From contig NZ_JNAW01000002.1 of NCBI RefSeq assembly GCF_000760215.1, positions 342,300 through 406,299 on the forward strand: DNA of 64,000 nt, read 5' to 3'. This DNA is from Prochlorococcus sp. MIT 0603 (lineage in GTDB: Bacteria; Cyanobacteriota; Cyanobacteriia; PCC-6307; Cyanobiaceae). Position numbers and translations under genes: made by a program. Positions 19,735 through 28,446 of this stretch are shown piece by piece (the stretch's first letter is position 1; each line of letters opens with the position of its first letter). The notes beneath the pieces are model-generated. The model searched no databases. It saw nothing but the letters and a program-made list of their open reading frames with translations, and was not told the origin of the DNA.

Positions 19735-19845
19735 TCACTTTGAATTCTTTTTATCATAAGTGAATATGTAATACAAACACCAGCAGACCCCAAGAATGAG
19801 TAGAGCAACCATTAAGTTAACTGACCATACGAATTCGCTATTCAT
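19735..19845 (-). CDS. 36-residue single-pass membrane protein
   Basis: An ATG at 19845 opens 36 codons ending in TGA at 19735-19737. The product starts MNSEFVWSVNL, has one hydrophobic helix of about 20 residues (LMVALLILGVCWCLYYIF) and ends in a charged tail (TYDKKNSK). The plan (short N-terminus, one helix, positive tail) is that of the small subunits of photosynthetic and NDH complexes, but I match none by name. No Shine-Dalgarno site is seen. It converges with the secreted protein gene. Confidence 0.5.
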   Translation of the reverse strand: MNSEFVWSVNLMVALLILGVCWCLYYIFTYDKKNSK

Positions 19846-20035
19846 CACAAAATAATTGTTTTGGAAATAGTTAAACTAAATAGCTCATTACTTGATTGTT
19901 TTAGAATTGAATGCAAACACCTGCCATTAACTATTTAGAGCGTTATTTAAGCTAATAACCATTGAACTAAATTATTAATTCAATGAGTAATTAGTACTAT
20001 CTTCTGGAAAAGCTCTGTGTTTAGAACTATAGAAG

Positions 20036-20120
20036 CGGAGGGGGTGGGATTCGAACCCACGGATGCTCTCACATCGCTGGTTTTCAAGACCAGAGCCATC
20101 AACCACTCGACCACCCCTCC
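20036..20120 (-). tRNA. tRNA-Ser (anticodon UGA)
   Basis: On the minus strand the gene begins GGAGGGG and ends CCCCTCC plus discriminator G. The anticodon stem-loop CTGGTCTTGAAAACCAG contains TGA, and the T arm is GTGGGTTCGAATCCCAC. A long variable arm lies between, as expected for a class II serine tRNA. The CCA end is not encoded. Confidence 0.96.
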
Positions 20121-20381
20121 AAGTTGGGCAGTTTGTTATCTGCCATTTTTATTCTACCAACTGCCACTTACTTGGCCTGTTTGAAGTGACCTTATGTCTG
20201 AGGCCAACGACTAGCAAAAAATATGACAAATCCAAAGTGTTCTAAAATCCTTTACTTATAGAATATTTGGAGTATTTCTAAGTCTTGCAAGCAAAACTTT
20301 TCTTTATGAGTTACAAGCCAAATATTTTCATCTAATTTGCTGTTAGAATGTGCCATAATTTAAAAGATTAACAAACTTTTC
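20121..20381. other. 261-base gap, no gene seen
   Basis: No convincing open frame on either strand. CATAAT near 20354-20359 could be the -10 element for the 64-residue gene that follows, with a leader of roughly 15-20 bases. Otherwise I see nothing to report. Confidence 0.3.
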
Positions 20382-20576
20382 ATGGCCAGCTCAAAGAGTG
20401 ATCAATCTCGTTTTTTAGGCGATCTGCCTATGTCAGGTGAAATATCTGAAAAAGAAAAAGTTCGCTATATTTCTCACCTTATGTTTTTCATAGGATGCGC
20501 ATTGTTCTCTTTTGGGATATGGGCTTTGTCTGGATTTACTCCATCATCAGGAGCTACCGGGCCTTTCCCTTTCTAG
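20382..20576 (+). CDS. small single-pass membrane protein
   Basis: 64 residues, ATG start. The N-terminal half is hydrophilic (SSKSDQSRFLGDLPMSGEIS). A membrane helix runs from about residue 31 to 51 (SHLMFFIGCALFSFGIWAL), followed by a short Gly/Pro tail ending GPFPF. This resembles small thylakoid proteins of picocyanobacteria, but I do not recognise the family. It stands alone between the tRNA and a convergent gene. Confidence 0.6.
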   Translation: MASSKSDQSRFLGDLPMSGEISEKEKVRYISHLMFFIGCALFSFGIWALSGFTPSSGATGPFPF

Positions 20577-20633
20577 CTCTAAAGCTTAAAATTTAATTTT
20601 ACGTTGATATTTGTAGTTTGATATCTCTAAATT

Positions 20634-20888
20634 TTATAGATCCTTTAGTTTTTCATCTCTATTTTTCAGTAGGGTTTCAAACCATTTTGAAGCAGTCCCT
20701 CTTGAAATAGATCTATTCCTAAGCAAGTCGCATATCACTGAATAAAGAGGCCCTACCTGAACAGTTTTGTTGAACCAATTCTCAAATGCGAGAATTTCAG
20801 CAGGTGTATGACAAGCCCTCAATTGATCAACAATTGCATCATGGGTATCTTTATTGAAAACCTCAATTTGTTTTTGTGTTGAAGTCAT
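20634..20888 (-). CDS. small soluble protein of unknown function
   Basis: 84 residues, helical, with no membrane segment. Features are AIVDQLRACHTPAEILAFENW and a C-terminal helix, SRGTASKWFETLLKNRDEKL, that could contain a helix-turn-helix-like piece, too weak to assign. A TTATCCACA sequence lies 49 bases upstream of its start. It is 142 bases downstream of nrdJ in the same direction, so cotranscription is possible. Confidence 0.55.
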   Translation of the reverse strand: MTSTQKQIEVFNKDTHDAIVDQLRACHTPAEILAFENWFNKTVQVGPLYSVICDLLRNRSISRGTASKWFETLLKNRDEKLKDL

Positions 20889-21030
20889 TTCTATTTCTTG
20901 GGAAAAAGGTTTTCGCCTTTCTCTACCATTAGCTATTTATCCACAACCTGCCAGCGCTGCTGCTATATCTTTGTAACAAAAAAGGATATCACTTTTATGA
21001 TATTTCCATAGATAAGTTGCTTTTCTATAG

Positions 21031-23376
21031 TCAGTTTTCTGGTTGAGCTAGTGGTAGCAAGCATTTATCAGAGTCGCACCCTGCAGGTCCGGCTTCAGTT
21101 AATTCGCCTTGATCATATTTACTAAGTGCTTCAAAAAAGTCACTAGTTACTCTCCTTTCTAGAACTTCTGATTGAAGTTTCTCAAAAGTTTTTTGATCAA
21201 TAGGTTCAAAAGGCAATCTTGGGAAAGTTGCATTTGAATCAAATCGTGCAAGCAAGGCTGCTGAAATATAGCCTTTGTTTTCCTTTATCGTTTTATATAT
21301 TGCTTCTGACAAGGGAACTATTTCATTTTTTCTAAATTCAATTGTTGCTGATGTGTTGTGTTCAGTGTAATGACTTTGAACTTGCATATAGAAATCAAAT
21401 TGAGCTAGGGCCGAAAAATTGTTTATTTCAATCTCGTCTGCTCCAGGAACATTAGCCCAGCTTACCTCTGTAGGTATTTCTACTAGCCATTCAGTGCACC
21501 TTGGGTCGAATGGGTTGTCAAGAAGCATGCCGTTTTCGTCCTTGTCAGATTGTGAGGGGACAATCGTGTAGCCATAGTCCATGCAGGCCATTGCTACAGG
21601 ATCACTTTTTCTAAAGGTTATTCTTCTGATAAATCTTTGTGCTTTAGGTGGATGCCATCCTGGGGCTGCCCCAGTTAATAGGCTTTTAGTTCCAGCAGGT
21701 TGAACAGTAGTGCATCTGTTTGGCCTGCGAAGATTGTGCTTATCGCAATATTCCCAAACAGTTTTGTTTACTATGTCTTTCCAGCCTTTTAAGTACTCTG
21801 CTTCTTGTGATTTGAAGGCCTTGCCTTCTTCAGATTCGGGTCTACCTGCTTCCCACCATTTGAGCCATGGTGTGCCAAAAGCGTGAACAAAAAAGTCGAA
21901 TAAGCCTGTGAAGCTAACTCCTACAATCGGATCTAAATCTCTACTATTTCTATAACGGTCTACTTCAAAACGATGGTTTAAGAGACAGGCTACTGATAGA
22001 CCTGCAGCTTTAAAAGCTTTGTTTTGAGATTCTTTGTCTGAAGGGCTTATTTGGTTTAAATGTACCTCTGCGAGATTGCAATGAAAATCTGCTCCAAGAA
22101 TCTCACCACATGGATTAAGGCCATATCTACTTAGACGATGCTCAAGCTCAATTGAATTTATCGGCCCATATTGCTTTTGAAGCCATTTGGCTGCTTCCTC
22201 TTTCCCTTGGTCGCAGTAGATTTCTATAAATTCTTCCCTAAGTTCTTTAGATGTAAGAATATCTGAATTCGAACGTGCTATAGCTTCTGGAGCAAATTGA
22301 ATAGCTCCTTCTCCAGAATGGAACTGTTTTAGTACGGCATCGTTTATTTCTTTTAGTGTTGGACGAGTGTGATAGACACGCGTATGGTTAGCCATGCGAA
22401 GTGCATCTCTCTCAGGGTCAATTCGCCAATTTCCACTTGAATCTTGTTGCCATAAGTTCTCTTTTGCAGAAGATGCAAGGGAATCATCTGAAGAGAATTG
22501 ACGCATTCCAGCGCTTCGACGAATATTTCCAGCAACGATAGTTACAGCAGCTTCATCTATAAGTAGACAGCATTCAATAGAAGTAAGTTGCCTCCCTAGC
22601 CCTTGCGAAAGAATCTTCGCTACACGTGGGTACAAATCTTTTAGTTTTACTGGGTTCGCCATTCCTCCAAACCCTTTTAGTGATTCACCTGCTGGCCTTA
22701 CATCGTTTAGATCAATATTGACTTCGACTGTGCTTCCGTTGAAATTAGGATCACTACTCAGTTCAAGAAGAGTTTGGTAACTATCTACCCAGCCTCTGCG
22801 GCTATCTCCCACCTTTATCAATGCTTTATTGCCTTTAATATTTAAGGTTGTTATATCGCTACGGTTGGCAGCTGGCGTTACTCCTATCTGAGATACAGAA
22901 TTTATTTTTATTGGATTAAGAATAACTGGGAGCTTATTTATTAGATGAGGCTCGATAATTGCTCCTGTTCCGCATCCCATCATTGCTAAGTCCATCATTA
23001 GACCAAAGGCTTCCCAATCAACAAGATTTGTTGAGGTGCAATTATATGCACCAGAGAAGTTCTTTTCTTTATTTATCCACTCTGTTCCACCTATCCATAG
23101 CCAACGGCCTGAAGGTAGTGCTTTCTTTTCGGCTTGCATTTGAGCCATTAGGGCCACTTCGCCTTTGGTCAGGTTCCCTAACTCGAAAAGGCCTTGTAGA
23201 TTTCTCCCGCTTACTTGATCCCAACTTTCGCGCCCTGAAGGTGTCTTTCGGCTATAAGTCCTATAAAAAACGGGATTTGCAGCAGGGGCTGTTGAAGGGA
23301 AGGCCTGCGAATTCTCTTGATCAATTGAAGACTTAGTCTCAATTTCTTGTTTGCTAGCTGCTAGTGACAAAATCAT
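21031..23376 (-). CDS. nrdJ: adenosylcobalamin-dependent ribonucleotide reductase (class II)
   Basis: 781 residues from the ATG at 23376; the frame extends to 23424, but the added 16 residues are a hydrophobic stretch unlike the family. The ten-stranded barrel shows LNPCGEILGADFHCNLAEVH, GNIRRSAGMRQFSS and the PAGTKSLLTGAAPG loop. The C-terminus ends with CDSDKC, the cysteine pair that re-reduces the active site. It makes deoxynucleotides in a B12-dependent reaction without an NrdB partner, so DNA synthesis here depends on cobalamin. Confidence 0.94.
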   Translation of the reverse strand: MILSLAASKQEIETKSSIDQENSQAFPSTAPAANPVFYRTYSRKTPSGRESWDQVSGRNLQGLFELGNLTKGEVALMAQMQAEKKALPSGRWLWIGGTEWINKEKNFSGAYNCTSTNLVDWEAFGLMMDLAMMGCGTGAIIEPHLINKLPVILNPIKINSVSQIGVTPAANRSDITTLNIKGNKALIKVGDSRRGWVDSYQTLLELSSDPNFNGSTVEVNIDLNDVRPAGESLKGFGGMANPVKLKDLYPRVAKILSQGLGRQLTSIECCLLIDEAAVTIVAGNIRRSAGMRQFSSDDSLASSAKENLWQQDSSGNWRIDPERDALRMANHTRVYHTRPTLKEINDAVLKQFHSGEGAIQFAPEAIARSNSDILTSKELREEFIEIYCDQGKEEAAKWLQKQYGPINSIELEHRLSRYGLNPCGEILGADFHCNLAEVHLNQISPSDKESQNKAFKAAGLSVACLLNHRFEVDRYRNSRDLDPIVGVSFTGLFDFFVHAFGTPWLKWWEAGRPESEEGKAFKSQEAEYLKGWKDIVNKTVWEYCDKHNLRRPNRCTTVQPAGTKSLLTGAAPGWHPPKAQRFIRRITFRKSDPVAMACMDYGYTIVPSQSDKDENGMLLDNPFDPRCTEWLVEIPTEVSWANVPGADEIEINNFSALAQFDFYMQVQSHYTEHNTSATIEFRKNEIVPLSEAIYKTIKENKGYISAALLARFDSNATFPRLPFEPIDQKTFEKLQSEVLERRVTSDFFEALSKYDQGELTEAGPAGCDSDKCLLPLAQPEN

Positions 23377-23483
23377 TATTGCTGTAAGTATTAGGAAGGC
23401 TAACGCCATCGCTAGCGTTAGCAAGTATTCTTTACCACCATTGACAGTGTCCGTATTAACTTGTTTGAAGAACAGTTAATTAT

Positions 23484-24191
23484 ATGAAACGTATAAGAGA
23501 ACCAGAGCTAATGATTGACCCTGATCAGGCAAAGGCTTACGCCGAATCAGACTTTTCAATTAGTGATAAAATGATGGTATCCACCCTAGTTGATTTTGTT
23601 AAAAAATCTGGGGGGAATATCAATGCATCTTCTGTGATACTTGATTTGGGGTGTGGACCTGGGAATATTACTGAGAGAATCGCTTCTCATTGGCCTAATG
23701 CAACGGTTACTGGAATTGATGATTCATTTGAGATGCTCAAAGTTGCTAGAAAAAGAAAAATCCTTGATAAAAAACTCTCTAAATTAGAAGGTTTTTCGTA
23801 TATCAAAACTAATATTTCAGCAATAGGAAGAGGTGCCTCTATGTTTTTTGAAAGCGCTGACTTGGTTGTTAGCAATAGTTTGATGCATCACATTCATGAC
23901 TTCAGTGATTTCCTTAGAGCGTTGAAAAGTGTTTCCAAAAAAGGAGCGTTACACTTTCATAGGGATTTGCGTAGACCTTCTACAAAACAAGAAGCTTTAG
24001 CTATTCAAAAGAAATATATCCCTGATGCATCTCCTCTAATGATGAGAGACTTCATGGCTTCTTTAAATGCTGCCTACACTGCCAAAGAAATAAAAAACAA
24101 ATTAGAGCACTCTGTTTTTAAGAATTTTGAGGTGCTGGAAATAGATGATAGATATGTAGATGTTTTTGGTATTATTCCTATCTCATGCTAA
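23484..24191 (+). CDS. class I SAM-dependent methyltransferase
   Basis: 235 residues. Motif I is VILDLGCGPGN near residue 53, motif II the acidic VTGIDDSFEML, and motif IV DLVVSNSLMHHIHDF. These place it in the class I Rossmann methyltransferases (ubiquinone/small-molecule type). The start region REPELMIDPDQAKAYAESDF is typical of the UbiE/TehB-like 'methyltransferase type 11/12' proteins. The substrate cannot be told. It is divergent from nrdJ with about 107 bases between starts. Confidence 0.83.
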   Translation: MKRIREPELMIDPDQAKAYAESDFSISDKMMVSTLVDFVKKSGGNINASSVILDLGCGPGNITERIASHWPNATVTGIDDSFEMLKVARKRKILDKKLSKLEGFSYIKTNISAIGRGASMFFESADLVVSNSLMHHIHDFSDFLRALKSVSKKGALHFHRDLRRPSTKQEALAIQKKYIPDASPLMMRDFMASLNAAYTAKEIKNKLEHSVFKNFEVLEIDDRYVDVFGIIPISC

Positions 24192-24232
24192 TTAATTAAG
24201 GTTTTATGTAGTTAATTGGCTCCTTATACGAT

Positions 24233-25483
24233 TTAGAAGTCCTTAGTCCAGTAATCAGAAAGTTTATTAATAACTTCAATTGGACCACATAAGCTAAGAA
24301 TGGGATCCTTTAAATATAATTGTGCAACCCGAAGAATCTCTAAGTTGTCGATATGTTCGATCCTTTTTAGATTCTGTAAATCATAATCCTCATTAATTTG
24401 CAAGCCAATTAGATGAGCTTTCCTTTCAGCTCTTTGAGAAATTGTTTGTGAATTATGAGCAATATTCCCTTTAAATTTTGCTTTTGCTAACTCCAGTTCG
24501 GATTCTGATATTAATTTCGTTTGTGAATTCATCCAACATTCTTTAATGTTGATTAGTGTTTCCATTGCCTTCTCTTTCGTTGAAGATGCATGAATTAAAA
24601 AAGGTGCATCAAACTCTCTTACTGGTTGATAAATACCTACATCATAAGCTAAACCCTTCTCCTCTCTTAGCCTTTGAAATAGGACACTTGACATGCCACA
24701 TCCCAAATGACAATTAAGTATTCTTAATGCTAAGTCGTCGGGATTGGAATGTGATGTTGTAACTTTCCCTAGAAGTAATACAACTTGATTCGTAGTTTGA
24801 TTAGTTAAAGAGATTAAATTCGATTTATTTCTTGTATTAATACTGCCTTTATAAATAGGATCTTCCTGATTTCTTTTCGAATTTGAGCAAGTTTTCTTAA
24901 GATCTTTGAAGTAATCATTAATATTAGCAGGTAATGAGCCTGAAATGATTAATGCTTTTTGCCTATAGAGAATCTTTTTCGATAGATTGAAAACATCATT
25001 TGTTGATATATTTTCAAGATCTTCTTTTATACCAAGAGTTTCTTTACTATATGGATGGTTATGATAGGCAAGTCTTTTCCAGCCTTTTAAAGCTATTTGA
25101 AAAGGATTCTCGCGCTGTCTTTTAATTGCTTTAATTGATAAACTTCTCTCCAGTTTTACTTGATCATCATTTATAAGAGGTTGCGTAATCATTAAAGATA
25201 AAAGAGGTAGTAAATCACTACTTCTTTGCTTTGTGCACTTTAGTGAAAGCATTAGACCATCCTCATATGTCTCACATACCAGGGAAGCACCACTCCTTTC
25301 TACTAGATCTGCCATTTCGAGATTATTATATGGACCACAACCTCTAATTAATAATGAACCTAAAAGATTATGAAGGCCCTGCTTTTTATCCGGGTCTGCT
25401 CTACTACCTTCTCTAATCCAAAGTTTGGCAGATAATATTCCTGGAGATAAACATGGGCTTAATATAATTTTTAATGATTGCAT
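24233..25483 (-). CDS. M16-family protease-like subunit, probably inactive
   Basis: 416 residues with the M16 (pitrilysin/processing peptidase) fold: AKLWIREGSRADPD, then HNLLGSLLIRG where active members have HxxEH, so the zinc ligands are missing. LRILNCHLGCGMSSVLFQRLREEKGLAYDVG in the second domain is the conserved R/Y-containing region that closes over the substrate. Bacterial M16 proteins often work as an active plus inactive pair, and the gene upstream (three bases away) has HFLEH. Proteolysis of peptides or cleaved signal peptides is the family role. Confidence 0.85.
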   Translation of the reverse strand: MQSLKIILSPCLSPGILSAKLWIREGSRADPDKKQGLHNLLGSLLIRGCGPYNNLEMADLVERSGASLVCETYEDGLMLSLKCTKQRSSDLLPLLSLMITQPLINDDQVKLERSLSIKAIKRQRENPFQIALKGWKRLAYHNHPYSKETLGIKEDLENISTNDVFNLSKKILYRQKALIISGSLPANINDYFKDLKKTCSNSKRNQEDPIYKGSINTRNKSNLISLTNQTTNQVVLLLGKVTTSHSNPDDLALRILNCHLGCGMSSVLFQRLREEKGLAYDVGIYQPVREFDAPFLIHASSTKEKAMETLINIKECWMNSQTKLISESELELAKAKFKGNIAHNSQTISQRAERKAHLIGLQINEDYDLQNLKRIEHIDNLEILRVAQLYLKDPILSLCGPIEVINKLSDYWTKDF

Positions 25484-25486
25484 CGT

Positions 25487-26761
25487 TTAATTAATACTCC
25501 TTGAAGGCTTTGCAATTAATGTGAAACTATTCTCTGGTTGGATATGAGCAAATATTTCTTTTTTGATATTAACTTCTTTCCAGGTATCTAAATATTTTAA
25601 AGGTTGTAATAGAGGTTGCTGACGTTCCCAAAGGGCTTGTGAAGCAGAAATTGAAGCGATATTTGAAGGCAACTCTAAACCAAAACAAAAACTGCTTCTA
25701 ACTAATTCTTTGGCACGTTCCATTTCTTTCTTTGTTGGGGGAACTGTGAGGCAACTTTTTAATACTTGTCTGATTTCTATTTCTACTCTTTCCAAATCTT
25801 TCTCCAAGCAATATGCCTCTAAAATCAATATTCCACTTAATTCCAAGGATGTTATATCTATATCTATTGACTCGACAATTCGTAAGTCTTCTTTTAAATG
25901 CTTTACTAGACGACTATTTCGACCTTCAGACAGTAATGATGCGGCTATATCAGCCCCGATAAGAGATGACTGGTCTTTAGCAGGAGGTAGACTCCATGCC
26001 ATCATTATTCGAGCAGATTCTAGTCTTGGAAACTCTATTTCTTTTCTTCCTGAAGAAAAAGTAAGTTGGCTTGATTGTTCTTTAATAGATTTGTTATTAC
26101 AAAAATTAGAAGTTCTTTTTGCTAAAAGATTTTCATTTAGGTACTCTTGAATATTTTTTGGAATATAGCCAGCTATCCCTATCGACATATTTTCTGGTTG
26201 ATATTGTCTGGAATGAAATAACCTCATATCCTCAGGTGTTCTGGAAAGTAGTGATTCTTCAAACCCTAAAATAGATCTTCCATAAGGATGATTGAGGAAG
26301 CAATTTTCAAGAAGGGCTTGAAAGACCTGTTCCTCAGGTTGGTCTTTATATTGTGCAATTTCTTCTAAGACAACATTTCTTTCTAAAGAATATGACTTCT
26401 CATTTAATAAAGGTGTTAATACAAGGTTCGATAAAAGGTCGATTGCAGTAAATAAATGCTTTGGAGGAATTAGGGCATAGTAATGAACGTCATCTAGCCC
26501 TGTGGCAGCATTGCTACTACCGCCTAAGGACTCTATCTTCTTGTCAAATTCTCCCTCTTTTAACTTACTGCTTCCTTTAAAGATCATATGTTCTAGGAAA
26601 TGAGCTAGGCCTTCTTCGCCTTCTTTCTCAAAAGCACTTCCTCCTTTGCACCAGATATCTAGACATGTCAGTGGTGCATTGGGAACATTGGCAACTACAC
26701 AGTTGGTTTTGTTTGGGAGCTGAAAATGGAGAGATTTTGGAGCTTGGATGGATTTTTCCAG
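25487..26761 (-). CDS. M16-family zinc metalloprotease, start uncertain
   Basis: 424 residues if a CTG at 26761 is the start. The zinc motif HFLEH (positions about 26594-26608) lies upstream of the first in-frame ATG (26587), so that ATG cannot be the true start. In-frame sequence upstream gives SLHFQLPNKTNCVVANVP and LDIWCKGGSAFEKEGEEG, the normal N-terminal domain, back to a TGA at 26771-26773, with no ATG, GTG or TTG. Either CTG starts translation, or the ATG frame at 26822 joins it by a shift at the A5 run (26753-26757). The downstream gene is the inactive partner. Confidence 0.8.
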   Translation of the reverse strand: MEKSIQAPKSLHFQLPNKTNCVVANVPNAPLTCLDIWCKGGSAFEKEGEEGLAHFLEHMIFKGSSKLKEGEFDKKIESLGGSSNAATGLDDVHYYALIPPKHLFTAIDLLSNLVLTPLLNEKSYSLERNVVLEEIAQYKDQPEEQVFQALLENCFLNHPYGRSILGFEESLLSRTPEDMRLFHSRQYQPENMSIGIAGYIPKNIQEYLNENLLAKRTSNFCNNKSIKEQSSQLTFSSGRKEIEFPRLESARIMMAWSLPPAKDQSSLIGADIAASLLSEGRNSRLVKHLKEDLRIVESIDIDITSLELSGILILEAYCLEKDLERVEIEIRQVLKSCLTVPPTKKEMERAKELVRSSFCFGLELPSNIASISASQALWERQQPLLQPLKYLDTWKEVNIKKEIFAHIQPENSFTLIAKPSRSIN

Positions 26762-26833
26762 GGTTGAATATCAAAGTTCCATTGTGATCCTTTTTCGCAT
26801 AGTGTTGGGTAAATGTTTTCATAATCTTTTCCT

Positions 26834-27547
26834 CTGAATCTCCTTTTAGAGTTAGTTGCAGATCGGATTAGGGATCGAGCTAAAGGCCTGACAAATGTTG
26901 CGCCATTAGAGCTTGAGCCTGATTTGAAAAATATTTATGGAAAATCAGAAGGGGATGATTTATTCATTGTCAATGAACTTAATCAAGCAAGAGGGTTTAG
27001 AAAGCTTCATTTGGAAACAGCTAAGCTTGGTTCATCTTTAGAAGTCTTGCATGCAGTGTTTTTCCCAGACCCGCTTTTTGATTTGCCAATATTTGGAGTA
27101 GATCTTGTTGCTGTCCCAGGCATAATCTCTGCTGCAATAGTTGACTTATCACCTGTTAGCAAATCACTCCCTAGTGCTATTGATTATGACTTGTCAAAAT
27201 TAAAATTCCCTTCTTTTAAGATAGTTAGAGAATTACCGGAATGGGGAGATATCTTTTCCCCATATGTTCAATTTGTTAGCCCAATGAATTCAAACGAAAA
27301 TAAGTCTTTTTTGAATTTGGTAGATTCTTATTTAAATATTCTTATTTGTTATTCTGCTTCGATTGATCCTCAGCTCCATGATGATCCACGAGTTAGTGAT
27401 AGATATAATAGACAAAAATATTATTGCCTTCAGCAAAAACGTAATGACAAGACACGTAACGTCTTGGCTAAAACTTTCGGAATGCCCTGGGCTAATCAAT
27501 ATATTGATAAGGTCCTTTTTGATTTACCAAGTAAATCGGAATTATAA
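26834..27547 (+). CDS. pcyA: phycocyanobilin:ferredoxin oxidoreductase, start uncertain
   Basis: 237 residues if a CTG at 26834 is the start; a TTG at 26924 would remove about 30 conserved residues. GFRKLHLETAKLG, then the catalytic histidine in VLHAVFFPDP and the aspartate in PIFGVDLVAVPG correspond to His88 and Asp105 of the Synechocystis enzyme. It reduces biliverdin IXalpha to phycocyanobilin in two steps with ferredoxin. Prochlorococcus keeps it although its phycobilisome is reduced. An ATG at 26813 in the same frame is followed after two codons by TAA (26822-26824). The following export genes start six bases after its stop. Confidence 0.93.
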   Translation: MNLLLELVADRIRDRAKGLTNVAPLELEPDLKNIYGKSEGDDLFIVNELNQARGFRKLHLETAKLGSSLEVLHAVFFPDPLFDLPIFGVDLVAVPGIISAAIVDLSPVSKSLPSAIDYDLSKLKFPSFKIVRELPEWGDIFSPYVQFVSPMNSNENKSFLNLVDSYLNILICYSASIDPQLHDDPRVSDRYNRQKYYCLQQKRNDKTRNVLAKTFGMPWANQYIDKVLFDLPSKSEL

Positions 27548-27552
27548 GTAAA

Positions 27553-28446
27553 TTGAAACGTTTTTTATACCCTGCCTTTATTTGTCTTTCGACTATATCT
27601 TGGCTTATTTTTGCAAGAATATCACCAATAGAACAAGAGAAGGATTCTTCACCTCTTGTTGTTAGACCCATTGAAGCTGTTGCAGCTTTAGGGCAATTAT
27701 CTCCTTCAGGAGAAGTTAGATTATTAGCAGCACCAATAACAGGCTTTGGTGGCACCCCTAGGATTTCTAAATTATTTATAACTGAAGGTGATTCCGTTAA
27801 GAAGGGTGATGTTCTTGCAATATTTGATAATAAACCTAAAATCCTTGCTGACTTAGATATTAGTAATGCACGTTTAAATATTATTAATAATAAGATAATA
27901 TCTCAAAAAAGAGAGATTAGTAGATATAAAGAATCGGTTCTTCAAGGTGGATCTCCAAAAGTTATTTTGGATGAGAGAAATGATGATTTATTGGAGTTAA
28001 TTGGAAACAAAAAAGAGGTGCTGGCCGAAATCAAAGCTCTTGAAATTGATCTTTATGATAGTGAGCTGAAAAGTCCAATTGACGGGATGATCTTAAAAGT
28101 TAATTCCCGAGAAGGAGAAAGACCTGATTCAGATGGTGTACTTGAAGTTGGATCCAGCCAATTAATGGAAGCACTTATAGAAGTTTATGAATCAGATATA
28201 AACAGAGTAACCATTGGTCAGGCTGTAACTTTGACCAGTGAAAATGGGGGTTTTAATGGAACTCTTAGAGGTCAGGTTAGAGAAATAAGTCCTCAAGTCA
28301 GACAGAGAAGAGTATTGGCAACTGACCCTACGGGAGATGCTGACGCAAGAATAGTTGAGGTTCGTGTGTCACTTGAACCCTCTTCAGCATTAAGAGTAGA
28401 ACGCTTTTCAGGAATGAAAGTAATAGCTCGATTTGTACCATTATGA
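27553..28446 (+). CDS. devB: HlyD/DevB-type membrane-fusion protein
   Basis: 297 residues, TTG start five bases after pcyA. It has an N-terminal membrane anchor (FLYPAFICLSTISWLIFA), a biotinyl-lipoyl half-motif (ISKLFITEGDSVKKGDVLA), a coiled-coil hairpin with many charged residues around 95-150, and a second lipoyl half (SPIDGMILKVNSREGE). It acts as the periplasmic adaptor of a DevBCA exporter. The overlap ATGA with devC indicates translational coupling. In heterocyst formers DevBCA exports glycolipid; the cargo in a unicellular Prochlorococcus is unknown. Confidence 0.87.
   Translation: MKRFLYPAFICLSTISWLIFARISPIEQEKDSSPLVVRPIEAVAALGQLSPSGEVRLLAAPITGFGGTPRISKLFITEGDSVKKGDVLAIFDNKPKILADLDISNARLNIINNKIISQKREISRYKESVLQGGSPKVILDERNDDLLELIGNKKEVLAEIKALEIDLYDSELKSPIDGMILKVNSREGERPDSDGVLEVGSSQLMEALIEVYESDINRVTIGQAVTLTSENGGFNGTLRGQVREISPQVRQRRVLATDPTGDADARIVEVRVSLEPSSALRVERFSGMKVIARFVPL

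Noticed and set aside
20063-20245. Plus-strand frame over the tRNA
   Set aside because: It covers tRNA-Ser and has no protein-like features.
20937-20945. TTATCCACA, a perfect DnaA box
   Set aside because: One such nonamer is expected about every 130 kb by chance per double strand, so a single copy is not informative.
23377-23424. Hydrophobic N-terminal extension of nrdJ
   Set aside because: The added residues look like a membrane helix foreign to class II reductases; an ATG at 23376 gives a normal start.
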